This document shows, in pieces, positions 8,742 through 18,165 of a stretch of DNA of 55,453 bases. The position numbers were made by a program, and so were the translations under genes. Source of the stretch: Phyllobacterium phragmitis (GTDB lineage: Bacteria > Pseudomonadota > Alphaproteobacteria > Rhizobiales > Rhizobiaceae); assembly GCF_002980495.1 (NCBI RefSeq), contig NZ_PVBR01000029.1, positions 1 to 55,453 on the forward strand, read 5' to 3'. Positions within the stretch are counted from its first letter, which is position 1. Each line of letters starts with the position of its first letter. The notes below the pieces were generated by a model that worked only from the letters and a program-made list of their open reading frames with translations, made no database searches and was not told the origin of the DNA.

Positions 8742-10031
8742 TTATCCGCTGACGCGTTCGACAACCGCGCCGCAGCGCGAAAGCTTTTCTTCAAGCCGCT
8801 CAAAGCCGCGATCGAGATGATAGACGCGATTGACCATCGTCTCGCCTTCCGCGGCAAGGCCGGCGATCACCAGCGACACTGAAGCGCGCAGGTCCGTCGC
8901 CATGACGGGTGCACCCTTCAGCCGCTCCACGCCCTCTACGGTGGCCATCTGTCCGGAAAGCGAAATCCGCGCGCCGAGGCGTGCCAGCTCCTGCACATGC
9001 ATGAAGCGGTTCTCGAAGATCGTCTCGGTGATGTGCGAGGTGCCCTTGGCCGTGGTCATCAGTCCCATGAACTGGGCCTGAAGGTCGGTCGGGAAGCCGG
9101 GAAACGGATCGGTGCGCACATCGACCGGCATGATGCCATGGCCGTTGCGCACCACACGAATGCCCGAATTGGTTTCGGTGATTTCGGCTCCGGCCTGCGA
9201 AAGCGTCTCGAGCGCCGAGGAAAGCAGGTTCGCCTGCGCGCCCTCGAGCAGCACGTCGCCGCCGGCCATGGCCACCGCCATCGCATAGGTGCCGGTCTCG
9301 ATACGGTCCGGGATGACGCGGACGCGCGCGCCGGAAAGACTTTCGACGCCTTCGATGCGGATCGTGCTGGTGCCGGCGCCGCTGACATTGGCGCCCATCG
9401 CGTTGAGGCAGTCGGCCAGATTGACCACTTCGGGCTCGCGCGCCGCGTTTTCGATGATCGTTTCGCCCTTGGCGAGCGTCGCCGCCATCATCATCACATG
9501 GGTCGCGCCGACGGAAACTTTCGGGAAGGTGTAATGCGTGCCGATGAGGCCCTTCCTGGCGGTCGCCTTGACATAGCCGTTCTCGATATCGATCTCGGCG
9601 CCGAGCGCTGCAAGGGCATCGAGAAAGAGATCGACCGGCCGCGTACCGATGGCACAGCCACCCGGCAGCGAGACATTGGCCGTGCCCATGCGCGCCAGAA
9701 GCGGCCCGATCACCCAGAAGCTCGCCCGCATTTTCGAGACGAGTTCATAGGGTGCCGTCGTATCGACGATATTGCGCGCGGTGAAATGGATCGTGCGCGA
9801 ATAAGCGCCGTCCTGCCGCTCGCGCCGGCCATTGACTGAATAATCCACCCCGTGATTGCCGAGAATGCGGATGAGCTGCTCGACATCGGCGAGATGCGGC
9901 ACGTTTTCGAGCGTCAGCGTATCGTCGGTCAGGAGCGAAGCGATCATCAGGGGAAGTGCCGCATTCTTGGCACCGGAAATCGGAATGACACCATTGAGCT
10001 TGTTGCCGCCGACGATTTTAATGCGATCCAT
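8742..10031 (-). CDS. murA: UDP-N-acetylglucosamine 1-carboxyvinyltransferase
   Basis: 429 residues, full length. MurA transfers enolpyruvate from PEP to UDP-GlcNAc, the first committed step of peptidoglycan synthesis, in the cytoplasm. The N-terminal [20 protein letters not shown] with K22/N23 (SGAKNAALP) binds substrate, and the fosfomycin-sensitive catalytic cysteine is present as C126 in [10 protein letters not shown]. The C-terminal region ([20 protein letters not shown]) is typical. It is the first gene of the minus-strand housekeeping run. Its 5' region holds two palindromic repeats (10098-10209). Confidence 0.98.
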   Translation of the reverse strand: MDRIKIVGGNKLNGVIPISGAKNAALPLMIASLLTDDTLTLENVPHLADVEQLIRILGNHGVDYSVNGRRERQDGAYSRTIHFTARNIVDTTAPYELVSKMRASFWVIGPLLARMGTANVSLPGGCAIGTRPVDLFLDALAALGAEIDIENGYVKATARKGLIGTHYTFPKVSVGATHVMMMAATLAKGETIIENAAREPEVVNLADCLNAMGANVSGAGTSTIRIEGVESLSGARVRVIPDRIETGTYAMAVAMAGGDVLLEGAQANLLSSALETLSQAGAEITETNSGIRVVRNGHGIMPVDVRTDPFPGFPTDLQAQFMGLMTTAKGTSHITETIFENRFMHVQELARLGARISLSGQMATVEGVERLKGAPVMATDLRASVSLVIAGLAAEGETMVNRVYHLDRGFERLEEKLSRCGAVVERVSG

Positions 10032-10097
10032 GTTTTTCCACTTTCACGGGATCAGCGCCCGATTTCCAATCAACTCCCGAAAGAGCCGGTTTATCTG

Positions 10098-10144
10098 GAT
10101 CATGTTGATTTTGGATTAAATCAATCCAAATCATCAACGTGATC
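10098..10144. repeat. Near-perfect palindrome upstream of murA
   Basis: GATCATGTTGAT...TTGGATT and AATCCAA...ATCAACGTGATC pair over about 20 bp with one substitution and a two-base bulge, around a central AAATC. It starts 66 bp upstream of the murA start, so it lies in the promoter or 5' untranslated region. It resembles the palindromic intergenic repeats of rhizobia rather than a protein operator, but an operator role is not excluded. Confidence 0.6.
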
Positions 10145-10158
10145 GATTCTGCAAAGTA

Positions 10159-10209
10159 AGAGCGTGATTCCCCCGGAAAACGCTTCGCACTTTTCGGCAT
10201 CATTCTCTG
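10159..10209. repeat. Second palindromic element upstream of murA (AGAGCGTGAT...ATCATTCTCT)
   Basis: 51 bp bounded by AGAGCGTGATTC and GCATCATTCTCT, with internal inverted CCGGAAAACG and CACTTTTCGG. This is the classic rhizobial AGAGCATGAT-type intergenic palindrome (recalled from other genomes). Together with 10098-10144 it occupies most of the 250-bp gap between murA and the small gene at 10285. I see no unambiguous -35/-10 pair for murA in what remains. Confidence 0.55.
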
Positions 10210-10284
10210 GATTTTCGGCACGAAAACTTCCAAGAAGCAACATGCGCCGGCGCCACAACAATATATCAGACTGACGCGCGCGCA

Positions 10285-10497
10285 TTATTCCACATCAGTT
10301 CTTGACGGTTTATTGACGGGATCCGAAACCGCTTCTATGCCGTCCATCCTGTCGTCCGCATCTCCGGCGCGCCGCGAGCGCGCCTGCGCCTTGCGGCGCG
10401 CGAGGTTGGCCCGCAATTGCTCGGAAAGCCGCTTCCTGCGTTCCGCCGCCTTGCGATCCCTGGGATCCTGATCGGGTTGCCTGGAATTCTCGTTCAT
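10285..10497 (-). CDS. Small conserved basic protein, function unknown
   Basis: 70 residues, very rich in Arg, Lys, Ala and Asp. The core KAAERRKRLSEQLRANLARR (residues 16-35), followed by KAQARSRRAG, is shared by short Hyphomicrobiales proteins near murA (recalled). It is predicted to be a single long charged helix with a disordered tail. No membrane segment. The start ATG at 10497 is not backed by a strong ribosome-binding site. Function unknown; nucleic-acid or ribosome binding would fit the charge but is not shown. Confidence 0.75.
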   Translation of the reverse strand: MNENSRQPDQDPRDRKAAERRKRLSEQLRANLARRKAQARSRRAGDADDRMDGIEAVSDPVNKPSRTDVE

Positions 10498-10647
10498 CCT
10501 GCCGTCTTATTACTATAGGATTTGCCCGAGGGAAAGCGCATGCCGAACGTGCCTGTGGAGGATTTTCACAATATCAAAAAAGAATCCCGATTGCTTGCTT
10601 GCGGTTTGCCCCACGTTGTGGCAGAAGTCCGCCGCATTCGCGACGTT

Positions 10648-10722
10648 GCTGCGGTAGCTCAGTGGTAGAGCACTCCATTGGTAATGGAGAGGTCGGGAGT
10701 TCAATCCTCCCTCGCAGCACCA
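10648..10722 (+). tRNA. tRNA-Thr (anticodon GGT)
   Basis: A complete 75-nt tRNA: acceptor GCTGCGG paired with TCGCAGC (one G-U), encoded CCA at 10720-10722, D-arm AGCTCAGTGGTAGAGC, anticodon stem CTCCA/TGGAG with loop TTGGTAA giving anticodon GGT, and T-arm GGGAGTTCAATCCTCCC. A secreted-protease gene with different base composition ends 20 bp beyond its 3' end. Confidence 0.97.
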
Positions 10723-10741
10723 GTTTTCCACATGAAGGCCA

Positions 10742-11911
10742 TCAACGTTTGTCTCTGACGGTTTTGCCGTTTTCATAGAGGATGCGGCCAGTAACGCTGT
10801 CCCAGCCAACGACGAAAGCTGCCACGCCCTTTGCGGTTTTATTTCTTGCTGGGCTGTATGCTGACCAATTGACAACTCCACGGATAATGCATGCGTAGTC
10901 CTCGCATTTAATATCCAAGGTGTCGGGCCGCACCGTATAGCTCCTATCTGGCCATCGTTGTGCGAACTTAGTTTTTTCTGCGATTAGTTCAGCTTTACTG
11001 ATGTTCTTCCCGTAGAATGTTACTCGGCTGCCGTATACGCCCCGCATGTAATCGAGTGCAGTGACATTATCGCTTGACCACACCCGATGATATTCGTGGA
11101 TAAATGCTGTGGCTTTTCGAACAACCGAGTCAGAAATAGCACCGCCGACATCACTCGTTTGGGGTGGGTTTTCTGCTTGAGCCGGAGTGTTTGCAACTTC
11201 CCTTTTAAGTTCCCCATAGCAGAGGATTTGGTAGACTGAAGGAGAGACCTTATCCGCAATGTCAGCTGTAGACATAAGGTTTCCGGTAGTCTCGCTCGCC
11301 TCGAATGAAATATTCCGAGATTGAAGGAACAACTCCAAAACACTTCCCTTAACAGCGAAATTCACATTCTGAGGGACCGTTCCGGTTTGAGCAGTGATAC
11401 CCAGACCCAGAGTTGCGGTATTAATCCCCAGAACGTCACCCGCACGGTCCACCAAAGGCCCACCGGAGTTCCCTGGTTGGATAGGCGTTGAGATTTGTAG
11501 ATAGCGGGTATCGTTCTCCATCCCGATCAGAGAATTGATATTCCCTGTGGTGATCTTCACGCCATCAGAGAGGATGTTGGACAACGGATAACCCATAGCG
11601 GCAACATCTTCTCCGAGGCGGGGAGCAGCGCGTCGAAGCTTAAGCGGGCTGCGTCCGGCTGGAGGAGTTGCAAGCCTAAGCACAGCGAGGTCGTTTAGAT
11701 TGTCAACCTGTCGGTCTACAGCTTCACCAAATGAACCTACGGTCAACTTTGTGCAACCCTTGACGACATGGGCGTTAGTAACGACCCAACCATTGTTGTT
11801 GATAAGAAAGCCAGTGCCGGAAAACGATGCCTCTTCGGCCGACGCGCCTCCCATTGAAATTAGAGTCGCACAAGCGCCCAGTGCCCCATAGATAAACGAC
11901 CTAGTACGCAT
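10742..11911 (-). CDS. Secreted trypsin-like serine protease (S1C/DegP-like catalytic domain)
   Basis: 389 residues. A signal peptide (residues 1-25, cleaved after GGASA) targets it to the periplasm or outside. Residues 28-200 form a chymotrypsin-fold protease with an intact triad: H48 in VTNAHVV, D74 in NDLAVL, S149 in QPGNSGGPL. No PDZ domain follows; residues 215-389 contain an unassigned domain with RVTFYGKNISKAELIAEK and two cysteines. The ATG at 11911 has AGGGGG nine bases ahead and starts cleanly before the signal peptide. The DNA is visibly less GC-rich than its neighbours, and the gene sits at the 3' end of tRNA-Thr, which suggests horizontal origin. No flanking repeat of the tRNA end was found. 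Substrate unknown. Confidence 0.85.
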   Translation of the reverse strand: MRTRSFIYGALGACATLISMGGASAEEASFSGTGFLINNNGWVVTNAHVVKGCTKLTVGSFGEAVDRQVDNLNDLAVLRLATPPAGRSPLKLRRAAPRLGEDVAAMGYPLSNILSDGVKITTGNINSLIGMENDTRYLQISTPIQPGNSGGPLVDRAGDVLGINTATLGLGITAQTGTVPQNVNFAVKGSVLELFLQSRNISFEASETTGNLMSTADIADKVSPSVYQILCYGELKREVANTPAQAENPPQTSDVGGAISDSVVRKATAFIHEYHRVWSSDNVTALDYMRGVYGSRVTFYGKNISKAELIAEKTKFAQRWPDRSYTVRPDTLDIKCEDYACIIRGVVNWSAYSPARNKTAKGVAAFVVGWDSVTGRILYENGKTVRDKR

Positions 11912-12046
11912 ACCCCATCGCCCCCTCATTGCCGCGCACAGGCTCCCTCAAACGGCCCGACAAAGCAAGACCATAGCCTTACAGAAGAATGACTCGATCG
12001 TAAGGTCGAAGTCTCACGATAGTCTGACTCAAGGCATTTGCCCGCC

Positions 12047-13159
12047 TCACTCCAATCTCCGCCGGAAAAGCCATGAGGCGGCGGTGAGGGTGACGATGGC
12101 GATCAGCGCCAGCGGGATGGTGTTGGCCAAGACTTCGCTCGCCGGTATATCGCGCAGGAATACGCCTTTGACGATGACCAGAAAATAGCGCAGCGGATTG
12201 ACGAGCGTCACCGGCTGCAGCCAATTTGGCATGTTCTCTATCGGCGTCGCAAAGCCGGATAAAAGCATCGCCGGCACCATGAACAGGAATGCGCCGAGGA
12301 TCGCCTGCTGCTGCGTCATCGACAGCGCGGAGATGAACAGGCCGAGGCCGACGACGGCCGCGAGATAGACGATCGCACTGCCATAGAGGAGCAGCAGCGA
12401 ACCTCGGAGCGGGACACCGAAGATGAAGACGGCGGCAAGGATATAGATTGTCATGTGGAACATGCCGATCATCATCGGCGGCGTCAGCTTGCCGATGAGG
12501 ATCTCGTGGGTGCGAAGCGGCGAGACCATCAGCTGATCGAATGTTCCAAGTTCGCGTTCGCGCGCGATCGACAGTGCGGTTACGATGAGCCCGATCAATA
12601 GCGCGATGCTGGCGATCAGGTTGGGCACCATGAACCATTGGAAGATCAGGTTCGCATTGAACCAGTTGCGCGGAACGACGCCGATCTCGGTCGATGCGGC
12701 GCGCCCACCGGCGGGCGTATCGGCGGCAACGCCCGCGATGATCTGGTTGAGATAGCCGGCGACGAGTTGCGACGCATTCGAGCGGCGGCCATCGAGAATG
12801 ATCTGGATATCGGCGGGGCGGCCTGCCTCGATATCGCGCGAGAAGGACGGCCCGATCTGCACGGCGGCGATCACCCGCTGCCGGTCGATGGCGTCACCCA
12901 CCGTGGCCGGATCCTCCGCATGCGTGATCGACCGGAAGGTCGGCGCGCCGTCGATCCGATAGATCAGTTCCTGCCCCCAATGCCCGCCGTCGCGGTTGAG
13001 AACCATGATATCGACATTCTTCACCTCGAGCGTCGCGGCATAAGAGAAGACCACGAGCTGGATGATCGGCGGCCCGATGAGAATGAGGCGGCTCTTCGGA
13101 TCGCGCAATACGGCCAGCAATTCCTTGACGATCAACGCCTTGAGCCGGATCCACCACAT
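12047..13159 (-). CDS. ABC-2 type exporter permease (YbhR-like)
   Basis: 370 residues. One N-terminal membrane helix (about 20-40, ILIGPPIIQLVVFSYAATLE), a large periplasmic loop to about 175, then five helices with the ABC2 permease pattern (TALSIARERELGTFDQLMVSPL is the coupling-helix region). It is the last gene of a five-gene operon. The ATG at 13159 is one base after the preceding stop; the longer frame to 13312 overlaps the previous permease and is spurious. With its neighbour it forms the membrane pore of a drug or metabolite exporter similar to E. coli YbhFSR. Confidence 0.88.
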   Translation of the reverse strand: MWWIRLKALIVKELLAVLRDPKSRLILIGPPIIQLVVFSYAATLEVKNVDIMVLNRDGGHWGQELIYRIDGAPTFRSITHAEDPATVGDAIDRQRVIAAVQIGPSFSRDIEAGRPADIQIILDGRRSNASQLVAGYLNQIIAGVAADTPAGGRAASTEIGVVPRNWFNANLIFQWFMVPNLIASIALLIGLIVTALSIARERELGTFDQLMVSPLRTHEILIGKLTPPMMIGMFHMTIYILAAVFIFGVPLRGSLLLLYGSAIVYLAAVVGLGLFISALSMTQQQAILGAFLFMVPAMLLSGFATPIENMPNWLQPVTLVNPLRYFLVIVKGVFLRDIPASEVLANTIPLALIAIVTLTAASWLFRRRLE

Positions 13160-13160
13160 C

Positions 13161-14294
13161 TCAACCGATCCTCTTGCGGGTCGAGCGGGCGGCAAGGGCG
13201 AAGAAGACCGCGCCGATGATGAGCATGACGGCGATGGCCTGCAAGAACATAGGCCAGATGTCGCCAGCGAGAAAAACCGTCTGAAGGCTTGGAATGAGGT
13301 AGCGCGCGGCAACGATCGTCGTCAGCCACTGGATGACGCGCGGCATCGAATTGATCTCGAAGAGGAAGCCGGAAAGCAGGAAGGCCGGCAGGAAAGCCGA
13401 AATAAGCGCCAGTTGCGAGGCGAGGAACTGATTTTTCGTGGCGGCTGAAATGAGCAGGCCCTGGCCGAGCGCCGGTATCAGGAAAGTCGCCGAAAGCGCA
13501 TAGAGCGCCAGGATCGAGCCCCTGAACGGCACGCCGAACAAAAAGACGGCGAGCAGCACGCAGAGCGTCATCGAAGCCAGCCCCAAAATGAAATAGGGCA
13601 GGATCTTGCCGGCCAGCAGCTCCACCGCCGTGACCGGCGTCGCCATGATCGCCTCCATCGTCCCACGCTCCCATTCACGCGCGACAACGAGCGAGGTGAG
13701 AAGCGTGCCGACCAGCGTCATCACGATGGCGATGGAGCCCGGCACCAGGAAAAAGCGGCTGGTCAGTTGCGGGTTGAACCAGAACCGCTGCTCCACGCTG
13801 ATTGCCGGCGGGTGCGCCGCGACCTCGGCCCCGCGCAGCGCCGCCCAATTGGCCACGACGCCCCGCGCATAATTCTGCACGAAGCTCGCCGTGTTCGGAT
13901 CGGACCCGTCGACGATCACCTGGATTGCGGGCGCGGCTCCGGCCGCATAGTCGGCGGCGAAGGTCGCGGGAATCACGACGATGCCCCGCACCCGGCCGAC
14001 GACCAGATCCTCCTCGAATTCCCGCCTGTCGCGGCCGTTGGCCACATCGAAATAGCGGGATGCCTGGAAACTCGCGGCCAGATCCCTGGTGATCGGCGTC
14101 GGATCCTCCACCACCAGCCCAATACGGGTGCGGGTCGCATCGAGCGACACCCCATACCCAAAGAGGAAGAGCAGGATCAGCGGCAGCACGAAAGCGATGA
14201 GGATGCTGCTCGGATCGCGGATGACCTGATAGGTCTCCTTGCGCACCAGGGCGGCAAGCCGGCGGGCCCGGTCCAGGCGGCTCGAATCATTCAT
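13161..14294 (-). CDS. ABC-2 type exporter permease (YbhS-like)
   Basis: 377 residues with the same layout as the next permease: helix 1 near residues 32-50 (ILIAFVLPLILLFLFGYG), a periplasmic domain to about 185, then five C-terminal helices with VVAREWERGTMEAIMATP as the coupling segment. Its ATG overlaps the end of the ATPase gene by 4 bp, so translation is coupled. The two permeases are related but distinct, implying a heterodimeric pore. Confidence 0.9.
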   Translation of the reverse strand: MNDSSRLDRARRLAALVRKETYQVIRDPSSILIAFVLPLILLFLFGYGVSLDATRTRIGLVVEDPTPITRDLAASFQASRYFDVANGRDRREFEEDLVVGRVRGIVVIPATFAADYAAGAAPAIQVIVDGSDPNTASFVQNYARGVVANWAALRGAEVAAHPPAISVEQRFWFNPQLTSRFFLVPGSIAIVMTLVGTLLTSLVVAREWERGTMEAIMATPVTAVELLAGKILPYFILGLASMTLCVLLAVFLFGVPFRGSILALYALSATFLIPALGQGLLISAATKNQFLASQLALISAFLPAFLLSGFLFEINSMPRVIQWLTTIVAARYLIPSLQTVFLAGDIWPMFLQAIAVMLIIGAVFFALAARSTRKRIG

Positions 14295-16048
14295 GCCGCC
14301 ACCGCCTCCGCTTCGGATTCCTGCACCAGGGCGATGAACGCATCCTCCATCGTCGGATCGGGGTTGTCCTTGCTGGCGACACGCGCCTTCAACTCATCGG
14401 GAGAGCCGAGCGCAATGGAGCGGCCGCGATAGATCAGCGATATGCGGTCGCAATATTCGGCCTCCTCCATGAAATGGGTGGTGACCAGCACCGTCACGCC
14501 CTTTTCGACCAGCCCGTTGATATGCGTCCAGAATTCCCGCCGCATGATGGGATCAACGCCGGAGGTCGGCTCGTCGAGGAAAAGCGCTTCGGGCTCATGC
14601 ATGACCGCGCAAGCAAGCGCGAGGCGCTGCTTGAGGCCGAGCGGCAAATCCTTGGCGGACATATCGGCATGCGGCGCGAAATCGAAGATCTCCGTCATCA
14701 GCGCGATGCGCTCCCGCTTTCGCCTGCCGCTCAGGCCATAGACGCCGGCGAAGAAGGCAAGGTTCTGGGCGATACTCAGATCACCATAGAGCGAAAACTT
14801 CTGGGCCATATAGCCGAGATGGTTGCGCGCCTCCGCCGTATCGCGGCGCAGATCGAAACCGGCGACGCGACCCTCGCCTTCCGTCGGCTTGAGCAATCCG
14901 CACAGCATCTTGAAGGTGGTGGACTTACCGGCGCCATTCGGCCCGAGCAATCCGAAGATCTGGCCGCGCGGGATTTCAAAGGTGATATCGGCGGCGGCGG
15001 TGAAATCGCCAAAGCGCTTGGTGAGGCCGTGGGCGACGATGACGGGCTGCCCTCCGTCGGATGGCAATCTGGTGGTGGCGTCCGCCAGTTTCGATCTGCC
15101 GCCCGGGCCACCGCCGAGCATATCGACAAAGGCATCCTCGAAGCGCGGCGTCGCGGGTATCAGCCGGCCCTTCGAGCCGATCTCCCGCTCGATAGGGGAT
15201 GTTGCACCGGGAGCAAGCACCAGCCGGATCGCCTCGCCCTGGATGACACCATCGACCACACCGGGCTTGTCGAGCATCTCCGCAAGAATAGGCCTGCGCC
15301 GCCCCGTCAGGCCTGTCAGCTTGAAGACCCTGCCATCGACCCGGCTGGTCAATTCCGAGGGCCGCCCGGTGAAGAGCAGCTTGCCCTGGTTGAGGAGGAA
15401 GACATTGTCGCAGGCTTCAGCCTCGTCGAGATAGGCTGTCGACCACACCACGCCGATGCCTTCCCGCGTCAGATCCTCGACCATTTTCCAGAGGTCGCGG
15501 CGCGAAATCGGATCGACGCCGACGCCCGGCTCGTCCAGCAGCAAAAGACGCGGCTTCTTCAGCAGTGCACAGGCAAGGCCGAGCTTCTGTTTCATGCCGC
15601 CCGACAGCTTTCCCGCGAGACGGCCGGTAAAGCGCTTGAGGTCGGTGAAGGTCAGCAATTCGTCATAGACGGCGGGGCGCTCCGCCTTGGGCAGGCTCCT
15701 GAGATCGGCATAAAGATCGAGATTTTCCTGTACGGACAGATCCTCATAAAGGCCGAAGCGCTGCGGCATATAGCCGATGGCCGCCTGGATCGCGGCAGGA
15801 TTCCGCCTTGTGTCGAAGCCCAGCACCTCGATCGCGCCTGCATCCGGCAGCATCAGCCCGGTCATCAGGCGGATCAGCGTCGTCTTGCCGGCGCCATCCG
15901 GTCCAACCAGGCCTGTGATTTCCCCTCCCCTGATCACCCCCTCTATCTCGTCGAGCGCCGGAGGCGCGCTCCCGAAGCGCTTGGTGACATCCGTCAGCCG
16001 GACGAAATCGGCGGATGCATGCTCCGCCTTCGCCGCACGGGCACTCAC
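14291..16048 (-). CDS. Double ABC ATPase of a YbhF-type exporter
   Basis: 585 residues with two fused nucleotide-binding domains. NBD1 (about 15-240) has Walker [10 protein letters not shown], signature LSGGMKQK and Walker B LLLLDEP. NBD2 (about 330-570) has Walker [10 protein letters not shown], a variant signature LPLGLKQR and Walker B ALFLDEP followed by the H-loop [12 protein letters not shown]1 has STAYLDEAE where a switch histidine is expected. Such paired ATPases power ABC-2 exporters of the YbhFSR/RbbA class. It overlaps both the membrane-fusion gene and the permease gene by 4 bp. Confidence 0.92.
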   Translation of the reverse strand: MSARAAKAEHASADFVRLTDVTKRFGSAPPALDEIEGVIRGGEITGLVGPDGAGKTTLIRLMTGLMLPDAGAIEVLGFDTRRNPAAIQAAIGYMPQRFGLYEDLSVQENLDLYADLRSLPKAERPAVYDELLTFTDLKRFTGRLAGKLSGGMKQKLGLACALLKKPRLLLLDEPGVGVDPISRRDLWKMVEDLTREGIGVVWSTAYLDEAEACDNVFLLNQGKLLFTGRPSELTSRVDGRVFKLTGLTGRRRPILAEMLDKPGVVDGVIQGEAIRLVLAPGATSPIEREIGSKGRLIPATPRFEDAFVDMLGGGPGGRSKLADATTRLPSDGGQPVIVAHGLTKRFGDFTAAADITFEIPRGQIFGLLGPNGAGKSTTFKMLCGLLKPTEGEGRVAGFDLRRDTAEARNHLGYMAQKFSLYGDLSIAQNLAFFAGVYGLSGRRKRERIALMTEIFDFAPHADMSAKDLPLGLKQRLALACAVMHEPEALFLDEPTSGVDPIMRREFWTHINGLVEKGVTVLVTTHFMEEAEYCDRISLIYRGRSIALGSPDELKARVASKDNPDPTMEDAFIALVQESEAEAVAA

Positions 16049-17064
16049 GGCCCACCTCCACCACTGTCGGCCGGCAAACGCACCGTCACCGGCATGCCCT
16101 GGCGCAGCCCAGTATCGGCGCTCTCGACGATGATCCGCAGCCGATAGACAAGATCGGTCCTCAGATCGGGCGTTTCGACGGATTTCGGCGTGAATTCGGC
16201 GATGGGCGAGACGAACCCCACCTTGCCCTGATAGGGCTTGTCAGGCGCCGTGTCGGACACGATTTCCACCATCATGCCGGGATGAACCTTGCCAAGAAGC
16301 GGCTCCGAGATATAGGCGCGCACCCAGACCGGCTTCGTCAGCGACAGGACATAGACGATATCGCTTGGCGACACGATCGCGCCCGGTTCACGCACCCGCG
16401 AAAGGACGATGCCATCGGCAGGCGCTGAAAGCTCAGTATCATCAAGAGAAATCCCGGCGGACGAAAGTTCCGCCTCCGCCGCCTGCAGATTGGCGCGCGC
16501 CGCAGCGATGTCTTCGGGTCGCGTGCCCTCCTGCAGCAGACGCAGCGCCTCGAGCGCCGATTGCGACCGTGCCGACGCCATGTCTTTCACCGCCTTCGCC
16601 TGATCGAGACCTGCCTGGGAGATCGAGCCGCCCGGTCTGAGCTGACGCGCCCGCTCGAAAGCTTGCTCCGCATTTTGCAGATCGGCCTGGCTCTCGGTGT
16701 AGAGGGCCTTGGCCTGGGCAATCTCCGCCGCACGCGGGCCGGCCTGGAGTTTTTCCAGCGTGGCGCGCAGGCCCGCGACCTTGGCCTCAGCCGCGCGGAC
16801 GGTATCCTCGGCGGGTGCTGCATCGAGGCGCGCCAGGATATCACCGGCCTTGACCGTATCGCCCTCGTCTACCAGCGCTTGCTCGATCCGTCCGGCGACG
16901 CGGAAACCGAGTTGCACCTGGCGGATATCGACATTGCCATAAAGCGTCACACGGTCGTGGGGCTGGCTCCCCCAGCCGAGACGCGATGGAATACCGAACC
17001 ACCACCCCGCCGCCGCGCCGGCGACAAGCAGCAGAACGACGATGACTATGAGTTTTCTGATCAC
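16045..17064 (-). CDS. HlyD/EmrA-type membrane-fusion (periplasmic adaptor) protein (YbhG-like)
   Basis: 339 residues: an N-terminal membrane anchor (residues 4-22), a biotinyl-lipoyl-like half ([18 protein letters not shown]), a long alanine/glutamate-rich coiled-coil hairpin (about 85-205), then the second lipoyl half and beta-barrel domain ([20 protein letters not shown]). This is the adaptor linking the inner-membrane ABC exporter to an outer-membrane channel, none of which is encoded here. Gene order TetR - adaptor - ATPase - two permeases with 4-bp overlaps is the same as E. coli cecR-ybhGFSR. Confidence 0.92.
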   Translation of the reverse strand: MIRKLIVIVVLLLVAGAAAGWWFGIPSRLGWGSQPHDRVTLYGNVDIRQVQLGFRVAGRIEQALVDEGDTVKAGDILARLDAAPAEDTVRAAEAKVAGLRATLEKLQAGPRAAEIAQAKALYTESQADLQNAEQAFERARQLRPGGSISQAGLDQAKAVKDMASARSQSALEALRLLQEGTRPEDIAAARANLQAAEAELSSAGISLDDTELSAPADGIVLSRVREPGAIVSPSDIVYVLSLTKPVWVRAYISEPLLGKVHPGMMVEIVSDTAPDKPYQGKVGFVSPIAEFTPKSVETPDLRTDLVYRLRIIVESADTGLRQGMPVTVRLPADSGGGGP

Positions 17065-17768
17065 GCGTTCTTGCCTTCCAGTCCGATGGCAGCAACCAGT
17101 TCACGCACCAGCCCCCGCACGATTTCGACTTCTTCGGGGCCTATTGCTTTCCACTCGAGCTGCGCCAGGACCGCGGCATGGGCCACCCGGAACACCATGA
17201 CACTGCCGATGAGCGCCAGCGTCCGCAGCCGCACGCGCTGGGAGCCCGGGGCCTCATTGAGAAGAATGGCAACCAGCCTGGCGACAACTTCGAGCATCGG
17301 CTTCATGACGCCGCCATAGACCCGCTTGAAGGCTTCCGTCGGCTCCATCTGCTCACGAATGAGAAAGCGGGCCCAGGGTTCCGATTCACGGCTGACGAAC
17401 AGCGTCGCCATAGCCTGCAGGATGTCCGTCAGAAGGCTTCGCGCCTCGTCCGCGCCGATGGGAGTGCCCGTGACCTCCGCCTCGGCAAGCCGGGAGCGGG
17501 TACGATCGCGCAGCGTGGACACATGGGCCGAGATAGCCGAGCCGATATGCTCCGCCGCCGCTATGTAGAGGCCTTCCTTACCGTCGAAATAATAGGGAAT
17601 CGCCTGCTGGTTCACGCCGGCCGCCTCACTCAGCATCCGGGTCGTCGCACCGTCGAAACCATAGCGGCCGAATATTTCGATCGAAACCGTCAGCAGCTTT
17701 TCGCGGGTTATGTCCCCGCGATCTTCCCTGGATTTGCGTATTTTCTTCATCTTGGACCTATCTGCCAT
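17061..17768 (-). CDS. cecR: TetR-family regulator, CecR-like, first gene of the exporter operon
   Basis: 235 residues. The N-terminal TetR helix-turn-helix spans about 22-68 ([20 protein letters not shown]...), followed by a C-terminal ligand domain of the CecR/DUF1956 type ([21 protein letters not shown]). It is fused in one operon with the exporter it presumably represses. Start is uncertain: ATG 17768 has a weak ribosome-binding site, while ATG 17750 has AGG seven bases upstream. The palindrome at 17785-17796 just upstream is the obvious candidate operator, implying autoregulation relieved by the transported compound. The gene symbol is by similarity and synteny only. Confidence 0.85.
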   Translation of the reverse strand: MADRSKMKKIRKSREDRGDITREKLLTVSIEIFGRYGFDGATTRMLSEAAGVNQQAIPYYFDGKEGLYIAAAEHIGSAISAHVSTLRDRTRSRLAEAEVTGTPIGADEARSLLTDILQAMATLFVSRESEPWARFLIREQMEPTEAFKRVYGGVMKPMLEVVARLVAILLNEAPGSQRVRLRTLALIGSVMVFRVAHAAVLAQLEWKAIGPEEVEIVRGLVRELVAAIGLEGKNA

Positions 17769-17784
17769 ATCTTAAATTTAATTC

Positions 17785-17796
17785 ATTCAATTGAAT
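17785..17796. promoter_or_regulatory. Candidate CecR operator
   Basis: A perfect 12-bp palindrome ATTCAATTGAAT, centred about 23 bp upstream of the TetR-type start codon in an AT-rich stretch. TetR-family regulators of such operons usually bind a palindrome in their own promoter. No footprint evidence can be read from sequence. Confidence 0.45.
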
Positions 17797-17839
17797 TAGT
17801 CAAACGGATGAATTTCAGGCAACCTCCTGAAAGCTCACA

Positions 17840-18165
17840 CTTAGAGCGGTTCACTTTCAGACGGAAACGATGCGTTCAGGCGTTCCTCAATCTTGACGGT
17901 GGCGAACACCCTATTACAACCGTCGCAACAGCGGCATCGGTGAGGCATGGATTCCTGTGACGAGCACAGGAATGACGGCAGTTTGGCTGTTGGCGGCCAA
18001 TTGCGGGCGTTTCCGCCCGCAGAATGGTTGCTTATAGGGGCGAAAACATCTCATTTCCGTCATTCCTGTACTTGTCACAGGAATCCATGCTTCGTCATCT
18101 CTACAGTTCCAACGGTGCAGAATGGTAAGGCTAGACGGTTCCATCAAAACAGGGATCGCTCTAAG
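17840..18165. repeat. Dispersed palindromic (MITE-like) element, long copy
   Basis: About 326 bp with terminal inverted repeats CTTAGAGCG (17840-17848) and CGCTCTAAG (18157-18165). Inside is a 34-bp inverted repeat (17945-17978 against 18057-18090) with only two mismatches, built around GCATGGATTCCTGTGAC. At the centre is a perfect 8-bp hairpin TGCGGGCG/CGCCCGCA (18002-18021). It matches the shorter element at 4289-4510 outside the central ~100 bp. There is no ORF with a credible start. It fills the 392-bp gap between the regulator gene and fbpB, and its right end contains the fbpB stop codon (18161-18163, TAG on the minus strand). Confidence 0.85.

Noticed and set aside
10723-12046. A tRNA-Thr-derived att repeat flanking the protease
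   Set aside because: No copy of the tRNA 3' end is visible between the protease and the exporter operon.
14474-16147. 557-codon plus-strand frame opposite the exporter ATPase
   Set aside because: An antisense shadow of high-GC coding DNA with no ribosome-binding site and no recognisable domain.
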